A stretch of 64,000 nucleotides of DNA from Xylocopa sonorina. Taxonomy: Eukaryota; Arthropoda; Insecta; Hymenoptera; Apidae. The stretch covers positions 98,390-162,389 of the forward strand of contig NW_027490517.1 in assembly GCF_050948175.1 (NCBI RefSeq), read 5' to 3'. Shown piece after piece: positions 1 to 14,000 of this stretch. A program made the position numbers and the translations under genes. The notes under the pieces were generated by a model. That model was not told the origin of the DNA, made no database searches, and saw only the letters and a program-made list of their open reading frames with translations. The first letter of the stretch is position 1; every line of letters begins with the position of its first letter.

Positions 1-635
1 ATAGAGTTCAAATGCTTCTTAAAACGAGATATCGCATCTCATTTCTATGTTTCATGATAAGATGTAATATTCAGTGCAAAATGTTATGTATTCCACGTCT
101 ACACTTCAAATGAATGTAAATGCGACATTTCCTTGCTAGGAAATAGCGTTTGCAGATGTCTACGTATCGTAGCAATAGAGTTCTAATGCTTCTTAAAACG
201 CGATATCGCATCTCATTTCTATGTTTCATGGTAAGATATAATATGATTTGCGAAGTGTTATGTAGTCCTCGTCTACATTTCAAATGAATGTAAACGCGAC
301 ACATCCTTGCTAGGAAATAGCGTTTGTAGATGTCTACGTATCGTAGCAATAGAGTTCTAATGCTTCTTAAAACGCGATATCGCATCTCATTTCTACGTAT
401 CATGACAAGGTATAGTATTCATTGCGAGGTGTTGTGTATACCTATTATTCACTTCAAAAGAATGTTAATGCGACACTTCCTTGCAAGGAAATGGCGTTTG
501 CAGCTGTCTACGTATCGAAGCAATAGAGTTCAAATTCTTTTTAAAACGAGATATCGCACCTCATATCTATGTTTCATGATAAGATATAATATTCATTGCG
601 AAGTGTTATGCATTCCTCGTCTACGATTCAAATGA
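1..635 (+). repeat. Duplicated segment, copy 1 of 10,445-bp pair
   Basis: This segment matches 10,446-11,080 with only a few substitutions seen, for example at 309, 503-506 and 538-541. Both copies carry the uncommon TATTCAGTGCAAAATG and GAATGTTAATGCGAC. The offset of 10,445 bp is 60 monomers plus 5 bp. The copy may continue left beyond the window. Confidence 0.85.
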
Positions 636-1003
636 ATGTAAATGCGACACTTCCTTGCTAGGAAATAGCGTTTCCAGAGGTCTACGTATCGAAGCAATAG
701 AGTTCAGATGCTTCTTAAAACGAGATATCGCTTCTCATTTCTATATTTCATGATAAGATGTAATATTCATTGCGAAGTTTATGTATTCCTCGTCTACACT
801 TCAAATGAATGTAAATGCGACACTTCCTTGCAAGGAAATAGCGTTTGCAGATGTTAACGTATCGTAGCAATAGAGTTCTAATGCTTCTTAAAACGCGATA
901 TCGCATCTCATTTCTATGTTTCATGATAAGGTATAATATTCATTGCGAAGTGTCATGTAAACCACGCATTCACTTCAAAAGAATGTAAATTCGACACTTC
1001 CTT
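560..1003 (+). repeat. Duplicated segment with TTTCCAGAGG, copy 1
   Basis: The rare TTTCCAGAGGTCTACG at 671 and the following TTTATGTATTCC deletion variant recur at 4,150 onward. The offset is 3,479 bp, 20 monomers minus 1 bp. The match ends near 1,003, where the two copies differ in the AAATATCG / AAATAGCG monomer. Confidence 0.8.
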
Positions 1004-1740
1004 GCTAGGAAATATCGTTTGGAGATGTCTACGTATCGTAGCAATAGAGTTTTAATGCTTCTTAAAACGAGATATGGCATCTCACTTCTAGGTTGCATGA
1101 TAAGATATAAAATTCATTGCGAAGTGTTATGTATACCTCGCTTTCATTTCAAAAGAATGCAAATACGGCACTTCCTTGCAAGGAAATAGCGTTTGCAGAT
1201 GTCTACGTATCGAAGCAATAGAGTTCAAATGCTTCTTGAAACGAGATATCGCATCTCATTTCTATGTTTCATGATAAGATGCAATATTCACTGCGAAGTG
1301 TTATGTATTCCTCGTCTACACTTTAAATGTATATAAATGCGACACTTCCTTGCTAGGAAATAGCGTTTGCAGATGTCTACGTATCGAAGCAATAGAGTTC
1401 AAATGCTTCTTAAAACGAGATATCGCATCTCATTTCTATGTTTCACGATAAGATGTAATATTCATTGCGAAATGTTATGTATTCCACGTCCTCACTTCAA
1501 ATGAATGTAAATGCGACACTTCCTTGCTAGGAAATAGCGTTTGCAGATGTCTACGTATCGTAGCAATAGAGTTCTAATGCTTCTTAAAACGCGATATCGC
1601 ATTTCATTTCTACGGTTCATGACATGATATAGTATTCATTGCGAAGTGTTATGTATACCTATTATTCACTTCAAAAGAATGTAAATGCGACACTTCCTTG
1701 CTAGGCAATTGCGTTTGAAGATGTCTACGTATCGAAGCGA

Positions 1741-2710
1741 TAGAGTTCAAATGCTTCTTAAGACGAGATATTGCATCTCATATCTATGTTTCATGGTAAG
1801 ATATAATATTCATTGCGAAGTGTTATGTATTCCTCGTCAACGACTCAAATGGATGTAAATGCGACACTTCCTTGCTAGGAAATAGCGTTTGCAGATGTCT
1901 ACGTATCGAAGCAATAGAGTTCAAATGCTTCTTAAAACGAGATATCGCATCTCATTTCTATGTTTCATGATAAGATGTAATATTCATTGCGAAATGTTAT
2001 GTATTCCACGTCTACACTTCAAATGAATGTAAATGCGACACTTCCTTGCTAGGAAATAGCGTTTGCAGATGTCTACGTATCGTAGCAATAGAGTTCTAAT
2101 GCTTCTTAAAACGCGATATCGCATCTCATTTCTATGTTTCATGGTAAGATATAATATGATTTGCGAAGTGTTATGTAGTCCTCGTCTACATTTCAAATGA
2201 ATGTAAACGCGACACTTCCTTGCTAGGAAATAGCGTTTGTAGATGTCTACGTATCGTAGCAATAGAGTTCTAATGCTTCTTAAAGCGCGATATCGCATCT
2301 CATTTCTACGGTTCATGACATGGTATAGTATTCATTGCGAAGTGTTATGTATACCTATTATTCACTTCAAAAGAATGTAAATGCGACACTTGCTTGCAAG
2401 GAAATAGCGTTTGTAGATGTCTACGTATCGTAGCAATAGGGTTCTAATGCTTCTTAAACGGCGATATCGCATCTCATTTCTATGTTCAATGGTAAGATAT
2501 AATATGATTTGCGAAGTGTTATGTAGTCCTCGTCTACATTTCAAATGAATGTAAATGCGACACTTCCTTGCTAGGAAATAGCGTTTGCAGATGTCTACGT
2601 ATCGTAGCAATAGAGTTCTAATGCTTCTTAAAACGCGATATCGCATCTCATTTCTATGTTTCATGGTAAGATATAATATGATTTGCCAAGTGTTATGTAG
2701 TCCTCGTCTA
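1741..2710 (+). repeat. 7-monomer (1,218-bp) unit, first copy
   Basis: This segment matches 2,959-3,928 at an offset of exactly 1,218 bp (7 monomers). Shared markers are CGTCAACGACTCAAATGG, AACGCGACACTTCC and TTCTACGGTTCATGACATGG. The copies part at 2,711, where this one has CATTTC and the second has GACTTC. A related version lies near 11,230-12,000, and part recurs near 7,905-8,320. Confidence 0.85.
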
Positions 2711-2958
2711 CATTTCAAATGAATGTAAATGCGACACTTCCTTGCTAGGAAATAGCGTTTGCAGATGTCTACGTATCGAAGCAATAGAGTTCAAATGCTT
2801 CTTAAAACGAGATATCGCATCTCATTTCTATGTTTCATGGTAAGATATAATATGATTTGCGAAGTGAAATGTAGTCCTCGTCTACACTTCAAATAAATGT
2901 AAATGCGACACATCCTTGCTAGGAAATAGCGTTTGCAGATGTCTACGTATCGAAGCAA

Positions 2959-3928
2959 TAGAGTTCAAATGCTTCTTAAAAGGAGATATTGCATCTCATA
3001 ACTATGTTTCATGGTAAGATATAATACTCATTGCGAAGTGTTATGTATTCCTCGTCAACGACTCAAATGGATGTAAATGCGACACTTCCTTGCTAGGAAA
3101 TAGCGTTTGCAGATGTCTACGTATCGAAGCAATAGAGTTCAAATGCTTCTTAAAACGAGATATCGCATCTCATTTCTATGTTTCATGATAAGATGTAATA
3201 TTCATTGCGAAATGTTATGTATTCCACGTCTACACTTCAAATGAATGTAAATGCGACACTTCCTTGCTAGGAAATAGCGTTTGCAGATGTCTACGTATCG
3301 TAGCAATAGAGTTCTAATGCTTCTTAAAACGCGATATCGCATCTCATTTCTATGTTTCATGGTAAGATATAATATGATTTGCGAAGTGTTATGTAGTCCT
3401 CGTCTACATTTCAAATGAATGTAAACGCGACACTTCCTTGCTAGGAAATAGCGTTTGTAGATGTCTACGTATCGTAGCAATAGAGTTCTAATGCTTCTTA
3501 AAGCGCGATATCGCATCTCATTTCTACGGTTCATGACATGGTATAGTATTCATTGCGAAGTGTTATGTATACCTATTATTCACTTCAAAAGAATGTAAAT
3601 GCGACACTTGCTTGCAAGGAAATAGCGTTTGTAGATGTCTACGTATCGTAGCAATAGGGTTCTAATGCTTCTTAAACGGCGATATCGCATCTCATTTCTA
3701 TGTTCAATGGTAAGATATAATATGATTTGCGAAGTGTTATGTAGTCCTCGTCTACATTTCAAATGAATGTAAATGCGACACTTCCTTGCTAGGAAATAGC
3801 GTTTGCAGATGTCTACGTATCGTAGCAATAGAGTTCTAATGCTTCTTAAAACGCGATATCGCATCTCATTTCTATGTTTCATGGTAAGATATAATATGAT
3901 TTGCGAAGTGTTATGTAGTCCTCGTCTA
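2959..3928 (+). repeat. 7-monomer (1,218-bp) unit, second copy
   Basis: This is the tandem partner of 1,741-2,710 with a small number of substitutions, for example TTAAAAGGAG at the start. It indicates a local 7-monomer higher-order unit already present in the left block. Confidence 0.85.
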
Positions 3929-4038
3929 GACTTCAAATGAATGTAAATGCGACACTTCCTTCCAAGGAAATAGCGTTTGCAGATGTCTACGTATCGTAGG
4001 GATGGGCTTCTATTGCTTCTTAAAACGAGATATCGCAT

Positions 4039-4482
4039 CTCATATCTATGTTTCACGATAAGATATAATATTCATTGCGAAGTGTTATGCATTCCTCGTC
4101 TACGATTCAAATGAATGTAAATGCGACACTTCCTTGCTAGGAAATAGCGTTTCCAGAGGTCTACGTATCGAAGCAATAGAGTTCAGACGCTTCTTAAAAC
4201 GAGATATCGCTTCTCATTTCTATATTTCATGATAAGATGTAATATTCATTGCGAAGTTTATGTATTCCTCGTCTACACTTCAAATGAATGTAAATGCGAC
4301 ACTTCCTTGCAAGGAAATAGCGTTTGCAGATGTTAACGTATCGTAGCAATAGAGTTCTAATGCTTCTTAAAACGCGATATCGCATCTCATTTCTATGTTT
4401 CATGATAAGGTATAATATTCATTGCGAAGTGTCATGTAAACCACGCATTCACTTCAAAAGAATGTAAATTCGACACTTCCTT
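4039..4482 (+). repeat. Duplicated segment with TTTCCAGAGG, copy 2
   Basis: This is the partner of 560-1,003. It shares the rare TTTCCAGAGG and the marker GTCATGTAAACCACGC. Confidence 0.8.
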
Positions 4483-7400
4483 GCAAGGAAATAGCGTTCG
4501 CAGATGTCTACGTATCGAAGCAATAGAGTTCATATGCTTCTTGAAACGAGATATCGCATCTCATTTCTATGTTTTCATGATAAGATGCAATATTCACTGC
4601 GAAGTATTATGTATTCCTCGTCTACACTTTAAATGTATATAAATGCGACACCTCCTTGCTAGGAAATAGCGTTTGCAGATATCTACGTATCGAAGCAATA
4701 GAGTTCAAATGCTTCTTAAAACGGGATATCGCATCTCATTTCTATGTTTCACAATAAGTTGTAATATTCATTGCGAAGTGTTACGTATTCCTCGCCTACA
4801 CTTCAAATGAATGTAAATGCGACACTTCCTTGCTAGGAAATAGCGTTTGCAGATGTCTACGTATCGAAGCAATAGATTTCAAATGCGTCTTAAAACTTGA
4901 TATCGCATCACATTTCTATGTTTCATGATAAGGTATAATATTCATTGCGAAGTGTCATGTAAACCTCGCATTCACTTCAAAAGAATGTAAATGCGACACC
5001 ACCTTGCTAGGAAATAGCGATTGCCGATATCTACGTATTGTAGGGATAGAGTTCCAATGCTTCCTAAAACGTAATATCGCATCTCACTTCTATGATGCAT
5101 GATAAGATATAAAATTCATTGCGAAGTGTTATTATGTATACCTCGTATTCACTTCAAGAGAATGCAAATACGACACTTCCTTGCAAGGAAATAGCGTTTG
5201 CATATGTCTACGTATCGAAGCAATAGTGTTCAAATGCTTCTTAAAACGAGATATCGCATCTCATTTCTATGTTTCATGATAAGATGCAATGTTCACTGCG
5301 AAGTGTTATATATTCCTCGTCTACGCTTCAAATGAATGTAAATGCGACACTTCCTTGCAAGGAAATAGCGATTGCAGATGTCTACGTATCGTAGGGAGAG
5401 TGTTCTAGTGCTCCTTAAAACGTGATATCGCAAATGACTCCTATGTTTCATGATAAGATATGTTATTCATTGCGAAGTGTCATGTATTCCTCCTCTATGC
5501 TTCAAATGAATGTAAATGCGACACATCCTTGATAGGAGATATCGTTTGCAGATTTCTACGTATCGTAGCAATAGGGTTCTAATGCTTCTTAAATCGCGAT
5601 ATCGTATCTCGTTTCTATGTTTCATGATAAGATATAATATTCATTGCGAAGTGTTATGTATTCCTCGTTTACACTTCAAATGAATGTAAATGCGACACTT
5701 TCTTGCTAGGAAATAGCGGTTGCAGATGTCTACGTATCGTAGGGATGGAGTCCTAATGCTTCTTAAGACTTGATATCGCATCTCATTTCTATGTTCCATG
5801 ATAAGGTATAATATTCATTGCGAAGTGTCATGTAAACCTCGCATTCACTTCAAAAGAATGTAAATGCGACACTTCCTTGCAAGGAAAGAGCGTTTGCAGA
5901 TTTCTACGTATCGAAGCACTAGAGTTCAAATGCTTCTTAGAACGAGATACAGCATCTCACTTCTATATTTCATGATAAGATGTAATATTCATTGCGAAGT
6001 TTATGTGTTCCTCGTCTACACTTCAAATGAATGTAAATGCGACACTTCCTTGCTAGGAAATAGCGTTTGCAGATGTTAACGTATAGTAGTGATAGAGTTC
6101 CAATGCTTCTTAAAACGCGATATCGCATCTCATTTCTATGCTTCACGACAGAGTATAATATTAATGGCGAAGTGTTATGTAAACCTCGCATTCACTTCAA
6201 AAGTATGTAAATGCGACACTTGCTTGCTAGGAAATAGCGATTGCTGATGTCTACGTATCGGAGCAATAGAGTTCAAATGCTTCTTAAAACGAGATAATGC
6301 ATCTCATTTCTATGTTTCATGATAAGGTATAATATTCATTGCGAAGTGTCATGTAAACCACGCATTCACTTCAAAAGAATGTAAATTCGACACTTCCTTG
6401 CTAGGAAATATCGTTTGCAGATGTCTACGTATCGTAGCAATGGAGTTTTAATGCTCCTTAAAACGAGATATAGCATCTCATTTCTATGTTTCATGATAAG
6501 GTATAATATTCATTGCGAAGTGTCATGTAAACCTCGCATTCACTTCAAAAGAATGTAAATGCGACACCTCCTTGCTAGGAAATAGCTATTGCAGATATCT
6601 ACGTATTGTAGGGATAGAGTTCTAATGCTTCTTAAAACGTAATATCGCATCTCACTTCTATGTTGCATGATAAGATATAAAATTCATTGCGAAGTGTTAT
6701 TATGTATACCTCGTATTCACTTCAAAAGTATGCAAATACGACACTTCCTTGCAAGGAAATAGCGTTTGCAGCTGTCTACGTATCGAAGCAATAGAGTTCA
6801 CATGCTTCTTAAAACGCGATATCGCATCTCATTTCTATGTTTCATGGTAAGATATGATATGATTTGCGAAGTATCTTGTATTCCTCGTCTACACTTCAAA
6901 TGAATGTAAATGCGACACTTCCTTGCAAGGATATAGCGTTTGCAGATGTCTACGTATCGAAGCAATAGAGTTCATGTGATTCTTAAAACGCGTTATCGCA
7001 TCTCATTTCTATGTTTCATGGTAAGATATAACATGATTTGCGAAGTGTTATGCATTCCTCGTCTACGATTCAAATGAATGTAAATGCGACACTTTCTTGC
7101 AAGGAAATATCGTTTGCAGATGTCTACGTATCGTAGCAATAGCTTTCTAGTGCATCTTAAAACGCGATATCGCATCTCATTTCTATGTTTCATGGTAAGA
7201 TATAACATGATTTGCGAAGTGTTATGTATTCCTCGTCTACAATTCAAATGAATGTAAATGCGACCCTTCCTTGCTAGGAAATAGCGTCTGCAGATGTCTA
7301 GGAATCGTAGCAATAGAGTTCTAATGCTTCTTAGAACTCGATACCGCATCACATTTCTATGTTTCATGGTAAGATATAATATGATTTGCGGAGTGTTATG

Positions 7401-10400
7401 TATTCCTCGTCTACGCATCAAATGAATGTAAATGCGACACTTCCTTGCAAGGAAATAGCGTTTGCAGATATCTACGTATCGGAGCAATTGAGTTCAAATG
7501 CATCTTAAAACGAGATAATGCATCCCATTTCTATGTTTCATGATAAGGTATAATATTCATTGCGAAGTGTCATGTAAACCACGAATTCACTTCAAAAGAA
7601 TGTAAATTCGACACTTCCTTGCTAGGAAATATCGTTTGCAGATGTCTACGTATCGTAGCAATAGAGTTCAAATGCTTCTTGAAACGAGATATCGCATCTC
7701 ATTTCTATGTTTCATGATAAGATGCAATATTCACTACGAAGTGTTATGTATTCCTCGTCTACACTTTACATGTATATAAATGCGACACTTCCTTGCTAGG
7801 AAATAGCGTTTGCAGATGTCTACGTATCGAAGCAATAGAGTTCAAATGCTTCTTAAAACGAGATATCGCATCTCATTTCTATGTTTCATGATAAGATGTA
7901 ATATTCATTGCGAAATGTTATGTATTCCATGTCTACACTTCAAATGAATGTAAATGCGACACTTCCTTGCTAGGAAATAGCGTTTGCAGATGTCTACGTA
8001 TCGTAGCAATAGAGTTCTAATGCTTCTTAAAACGCGATATCGCATCTCATTTCTATGTTTCATGGTAAGATATAATATGATTTGCGAAGTGTTATGTAGT
8101 CCTCGTCTACATTTCAAATGAATGTAAACGCGACACTTCCTTGCTAGGAAATAGCGTTTGTAGATGTCTACGTATCGTAGCAATAGAGTTCTAATGCTTC
8201 TTAAAACGCGATATCGCATTTCATTTCTACGGTTCATGACATGGTATAGTATTCATTGCGAAGTGTTATGTATACCTATTATTCACTTCAAAAGAATGTA
8301 AATGCGACACTTCCTTGCTAGGCAATAGCGTTTGCAGATGTCTACGTATCGTAGCAATAGAGTTCTAATGCTTCCTAAAACGCGCTATCGCATCTCATTT
8401 CTATGTTTCATGGTAAGATATAATATGATTTGCGAGGTGTTATGTAGTCCTCGTCTACATTTCAAATGAATGTAAACGCGACACTTCCTTGCTAGGAAAT
8501 AGCGTTTGTAGATGTCTACGTATCGTAGCAATAGAGTTCTAATGCTTCTTAAAGCGCGATATCGCATCTCATTTCTACGGTTCATGACATGGTATAGTAT
8601 TCATTGCGAAGTGTTATGTATACCTATTATTCACTTCAAAAGAATGTAAATGCGACACTTCCTTGCTAGGCAAATAGCGTTTGTAGATGTCTACGTATCG
8701 TAGCAATAGAGTTCTAATGCTTCTTAAAACGCGATATCGCATTTCATTTCTACGGTTCATGACATGGTATAGTATTCATTGCGAAGTGTTATGTATACCT
8801 ATTATTCACTTCAAAAGAATGTAAATGCGACACTTCCTTGCTAGGCAATAGCGTTTGCAGATGTCTACGTATCGTAGCAATAGAGTTCTAATGCTTCCTA
8901 AAACGCGCTATCGCATCTCATTTCTATGTTTCATGGTAAGATATAATATGATTTGCGATGTGTTATGTAGTCCTCGTCTACATTTCAAATGAATGTAATT
9001 GCGACACATCCTTGCTAGGAAATAGCGTTTGCATATGTTTACGTATCGTAGGGATGGAGGTCTATTGCTTCTTAAAACGTGATATCGCATCTCATTTCTA
9101 TGTTTCATGGTAAGATATAATATGATTTGCGAAGTGAAATGTAGTCCTCGTCTACACTTCAAATAAATGTAATTGCGACACATCCTTGCTAGGAAATAGC
9201 GTTTGCAGATGTCTACGTATCGTAGGGATGGAGTTCTATTGCTTCTTAAAACGTGATATCGCATCTCATTTCTACGTTTCATGATAAAATGTAATATTCA
9301 TTGCGAAGTGTTATGTATTCCTCGTCTACACTTCAAATGAATATAAATGCGACACTGCCATGCAAGGAAATAGCGTTTGCAGATGTCTACGTATCGAAGC
9401 GATAGAGTTCAAATGCTTCTTAAAACGAGATATTGCATCTCATATCTATGTTTCATGATAAGATGTAATATTCATTGCGAAATGTTATATATTCCTCGTC
9501 TGCACTTCAAATGAATGTAAATGCGACACTTCCTTTCTAGGAAATAGCGTTTGCAGATGTTTACGTGTCGTAGGGATAGAGTTCAAATGCTTCTTAGAAC
9601 GCGATATCGTATCTCATTTCTATGTTGCATGATAGGATATAATATTCACTGTAAAGTGTTATGAATACCTTGTATTCTCTTCAGAAGAATGTAAATGCGA
9701 CACTTCCTTTCTAGGAAATAGCGTTTGCAGATGTTTACGTGTCGTAGGGATAGAGTTCAAATGCTTCTTAAAACGCGATATCGTATCTCATTTCTACGTT
9801 GCATGATAGGATATAATATTCATTGTAAAGTGTTATGTATACCTTGTATTCTCTTCAGAAGAATGTAAATGCGACACTTCCTTTCAAGGAAATAGCGTTT
9901 GCAGATGTCTACGTATCGAAGCGATAGAGTTCAAGTGCTTCTTAAAACGAGATATTGCATCTCATATCTATGTTTCATGGTAAGATATAATATTCATTGC
10001 GAAGTGTTATGTAGTCCTCGTTTACACTTCAAATGAATGTAAATGCGACACTTCCTTGCTAGGAAATAGCGTTTGTAGATGTCTACGTATCGAAGCCATA
10101 GAGTTCAAATGCTTCTTAAAACGAGATATCGCATCACATTTCTATGTTTCATGATAAGATGTAACATTCATTGCGAAATGTTATATATTCCTCGTCTACA
10201 CTTCAAATGAATGTAAATGCGACACTTGCTTGCAAGGAAATAGCGTTTGTAGATGTCTACGTATCGTAGCAATAGTGTTCTAATGCTTCTTAAACCGCGA
10301 TATCGCATCTCATTTCTATGTGCAATGGTAAGATATAATATGACTGGCGAAGTGTTATGTATTCCTTGTCTACACTTCAAGTGAATATAAATGCGACACT

Positions 10401-10445
10401 TCCATTAAAGGAAATAGCGTCTGCAGATATCTAGGTATCGAAGCG

Positions 10446-11080
10446 ATAGAGTTCAAATGCTTCTTAAAACGAGATATCGCATCTCATTTCTATGTTTCAT
10501 GATAAGATGTAATATTCAGTGCAAAATGTTATGTATTCCACGTCTACACTTCAAATGAATGTAAATGCGACATTTCCTTGCTAGGAAATAGCGTTTGCAG
10601 ATGTCTACGTATCGTAGCAATAGAGTTCTAATGCTTCTTAAAACGCGATATCGCATCTCATTTCTATGTTTCATGGTAAGATATAATATGATTTGCGAAG
10701 TGTTATGTAGTCCTCGTCTACATTTCAAATGAATGTAAACGCGACACATGCTTGCTAGGAAATAGCGTTTGTAGATGTCTACGTATCGTAGCAATAGAGT
10801 TCTAATGCTTCTTAAAACGCGATATCGCATCTCATTTCTACGTATCATGACAAGGTATAGTATTCATTGCGAGGTGTTGTGTATACCTATTATTCACTTC
10901 AAAAGAATGTTAATGCGACACTTCCTTGCAAGGAAATGGCGTTTGCAGATGTCTACGTATCGAAGCAATAGAGTTCAAATTCTTCTTAAAACGAGATATC
11001 GCACCTCATATCTATGTTTCATGATAAGATATAATATTCATTGCGAAGTGTTATGCATTCCTCGTCTACGATTCAAATGA
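10446..11080 (+). repeat. Duplicated segment, copy 2 of 10,445-bp pair
   Basis: This is the partner of 1-635. Similarity falls after about 11,085, where the first copy has the rare TTTCCAGAGG and this copy has TTTGCAGATG. Confidence 0.85.
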
Positions 11081-14000
11081 ATGTAAATGCGACACTTCCT
11101 TGCTAGGAAATAGCGTTTGCAGATGTCTACGTATCGTAGCAATAGAGTTCTAATGCTTCTTAAAACGCGATATCGCATCTCATTTCTATGTTTCGTGGTA
11201 AGATATAATATGATTTGCGAAGTGTTATGTATTCCTCGTCAACGACTCAAATGGATGTAAATGCGACACTTCCTTGCTAGGAAATAGCGTTTGCAGATGT
11301 CTACGTATCGAAGCAATAGAGTTCAAATGCTTCTTAAAACGAGATATCGCATCTCATTTCTATGTTTCATGATAAGATGTAATATTCATTGCGAAATGTT
11401 ATGTATTCACGTCTACACTTCAAATGAATGTAAATGCGACACTTCCTTGCTAGGAAATAGCGTTTGCAGATGTCTACGTATCGTAGCAATAGAGTTCTAA
11501 TGCTTCTTAAAACGCGATATCGCATCTCATTTCTATGTTTCATGGTAAGATATAATATGATTTGCGAAGTGTTATGTAGTCCTCGTCTACATTTCAAATG
11601 AATGTAAACGCGACACTTCCTTGCTAGGAAATAGCGTTTGTAGATGTCTACGTATCGTAGCAATAGAGTTCTAATGCTTCTTAAAGCGCGATATCGCATC
11701 TCATTTCTACGGTTCATGACATGGTATAGTATTCATTGCGAAGTGTTATGTATACCTATTATTCACTTCAAAAGAATGTAAATGCGACACTTGCTTGCAA
11801 GGAAATAGCGTTTGTAGATGTCTACGTATCGTAGCAATAGAGTTCTAATGCTTCTTAAACCGCGATATCGCATCTCATTTCTATGTTCAATGGTAAGATA
11901 TAATATGATTTGCGAAGTGTTATGTAGTCCTCGTCTACATTTCAAATGAATGTAAATGCGACACTTCCTTGCTAGGAAATAGCGTTTGCAGATGTCTACG
12001 TATCGAAGCAATAGAGTTCAAATGCTTCTTAAAACGAGATATTGCATCACATTTCTATGTTTCATGATAAGATGTAATATTCATTGCAAAATGTTATGTA
12101 TTCCACGTCTACACTTCAAATGAATGTAAATGCGACATTTCCTTGTTAGGAAATAGCGTTTGCAGATGTCTACGTATCGTAGCAATGGAGTTCTTATGAT
12201 TCTTAAAACGCGATATCGCATCTCATTTCTATGTTTCATGGTAAGGTATAATATAATATGATTTGCGAAGTGTTATGTATCCGTCGTCTACACTTCAAAT
12301 GAATGTAAATGCGACACTTCCTTGCAAGGAAATAGCGTTTGCAGATGTCTACGTACCGTAGCAATGGATTTCTGATGCTTCTCAAAACGCGATATCGCAT
12401 CTCATTTCTACGTTTCATGGTAAGATGTAATATGATTTGCGAAGTGTTATGTATTCGTCGTCTACACTTCAAATGAATGTGAATGCGATACTTCCTCGCT
12501 AGGAAATAGCGTTTGCAGATGTCTACGTATCGTAGCAATAGCTTTCTAATGCTTCTTAAAACGCGATATCGCATCTCAATTCTATGTTTCATGGTAAGAT
12601 GTAATATGATTTGCGAAGTGTTATGCATTCCTCCTCTACACTTCAAATGAATGTAAGTGTGACACTTCCTTGCAAGGAAATAGCGATTGCTGATGTCTAC
12701 GTATCGAAGAAATAGAGTTCAAATGCTTCTTAAAACGAGATATTGTATCTCATATCTATGTTTCATGATAAGATATAATATTCATTGCGAAGTGTTATGC
12801 ATTCCTCGTCTACAATTCAAATGAAAGTAAATGCGACACTTCCTTGTTAGGAAATAGCGTCTGCAGATGTCTAGGTATCGTAGCAATATAGTTCTAATGC
12901 TTCCTAAAACGCGATATCGCATCTCATTTCTATGTTTCATGGTAAGATGTAATATGATTTGCGAAGTGTTATGTATTCGTCGTCTACACTTCAAATGAAT
13001 GTAAATGTGACACTTCCTTGCAAGGACATAGCGTTTGCAGATGTCTACGTATCGGAGCAATAGAGTTCTAATGCTTCTTAAAACGCGATATCGCATCTCA
13101 TTTCTATGTTTCATGGTAAGGTATAATATGATTTGCGAAGTGTTATGTATCCGTCGTCTACACTTCAAATGAATGTAAATGCGACACTTTCTTGCAAGGA
13201 AATAGCGTTTGCAGATGTCTACGTACCGTAGCAATGGATTTCTGATGCTTCTCAAAACGCGATATCGCATCTCATTTCTATGTTTCATGGTAAGATATTA
13301 TATGATTTGCGAAGTGTCATGTATTCCTCGTCTACACTTCAAATGAATGTAAATGCGACACTTCCTTGCTAGGAAATAGCGTCTGCAGATGTCTAGGTAT
13401 CGTAGCAATAGTGTTCAAATGCTTCTTAAAACGCGATATCGCATCTCATTTCTACGTTTCATGGTAAGATATAATATGATTTGCGAAGTGTTATGTATTC
13501 CTCGTCTACACATCAAATGAATGTAAATGCGACACTTCCTTGCAAGGAAATAGCGTTTGCAGATGTCTACGTATCGTAGCAATAGAGTTCTTATGATTCT
13601 TAAAACGCGATATCGCATCTCATTTCTATGTTTCATGGTAAGATATTATAAGGTTTGGCGAAGTGTCATGTATTCCTCGTCTACACTTCAAATGAATGTA
13701 AATGCCACACTTCCTTGCTAGGAAATAGCGTCTGCAGATGTCTAGGTATCGTAGCAATAGAGTTCTAATGCTTCTTAAAACGCGATATTGCATCTCATTT
13801 CTATGTTTCATGGTAAGATATAATATGATTTGCGAAGTGTTATGTATTCCTCGTCTACACTTCAAATGAATGTGAATGCGACACTTCCTCGCTAGGAGAA
13901 AGCGTATCCAGATGTCTACGTATCGTAGCAGTGGAGTTCTAATGCTTCTTAAAACGCGATATCGCATCTCATTTCTATGTTTCATGGTAAGATATAATAT

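Larger units (their letters stand above)
1..12230 (+). repeat. Left block: diverse monomers, B-like and third-type
   Basis: Monomers here are more varied than to the right. Common forms are ACGAGATATCGCATCTC with CATGATAAGATGTAATATTC, type A copies with GTTCTAATG, and copies with GTATACCT followed by ATTCACTTCAAAAGAATG that I do not see right of about 12 kb. Only two CTGCAG/CTAGG copies were noticed (near 7,289 and 10,430). Small length variants are frequent, for example a 3-bp TTA insertion near 5,130 and 6,698. This looks like older or less homogenised satellite at the array side. The right limit is approximate. Confidence 0.75.
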
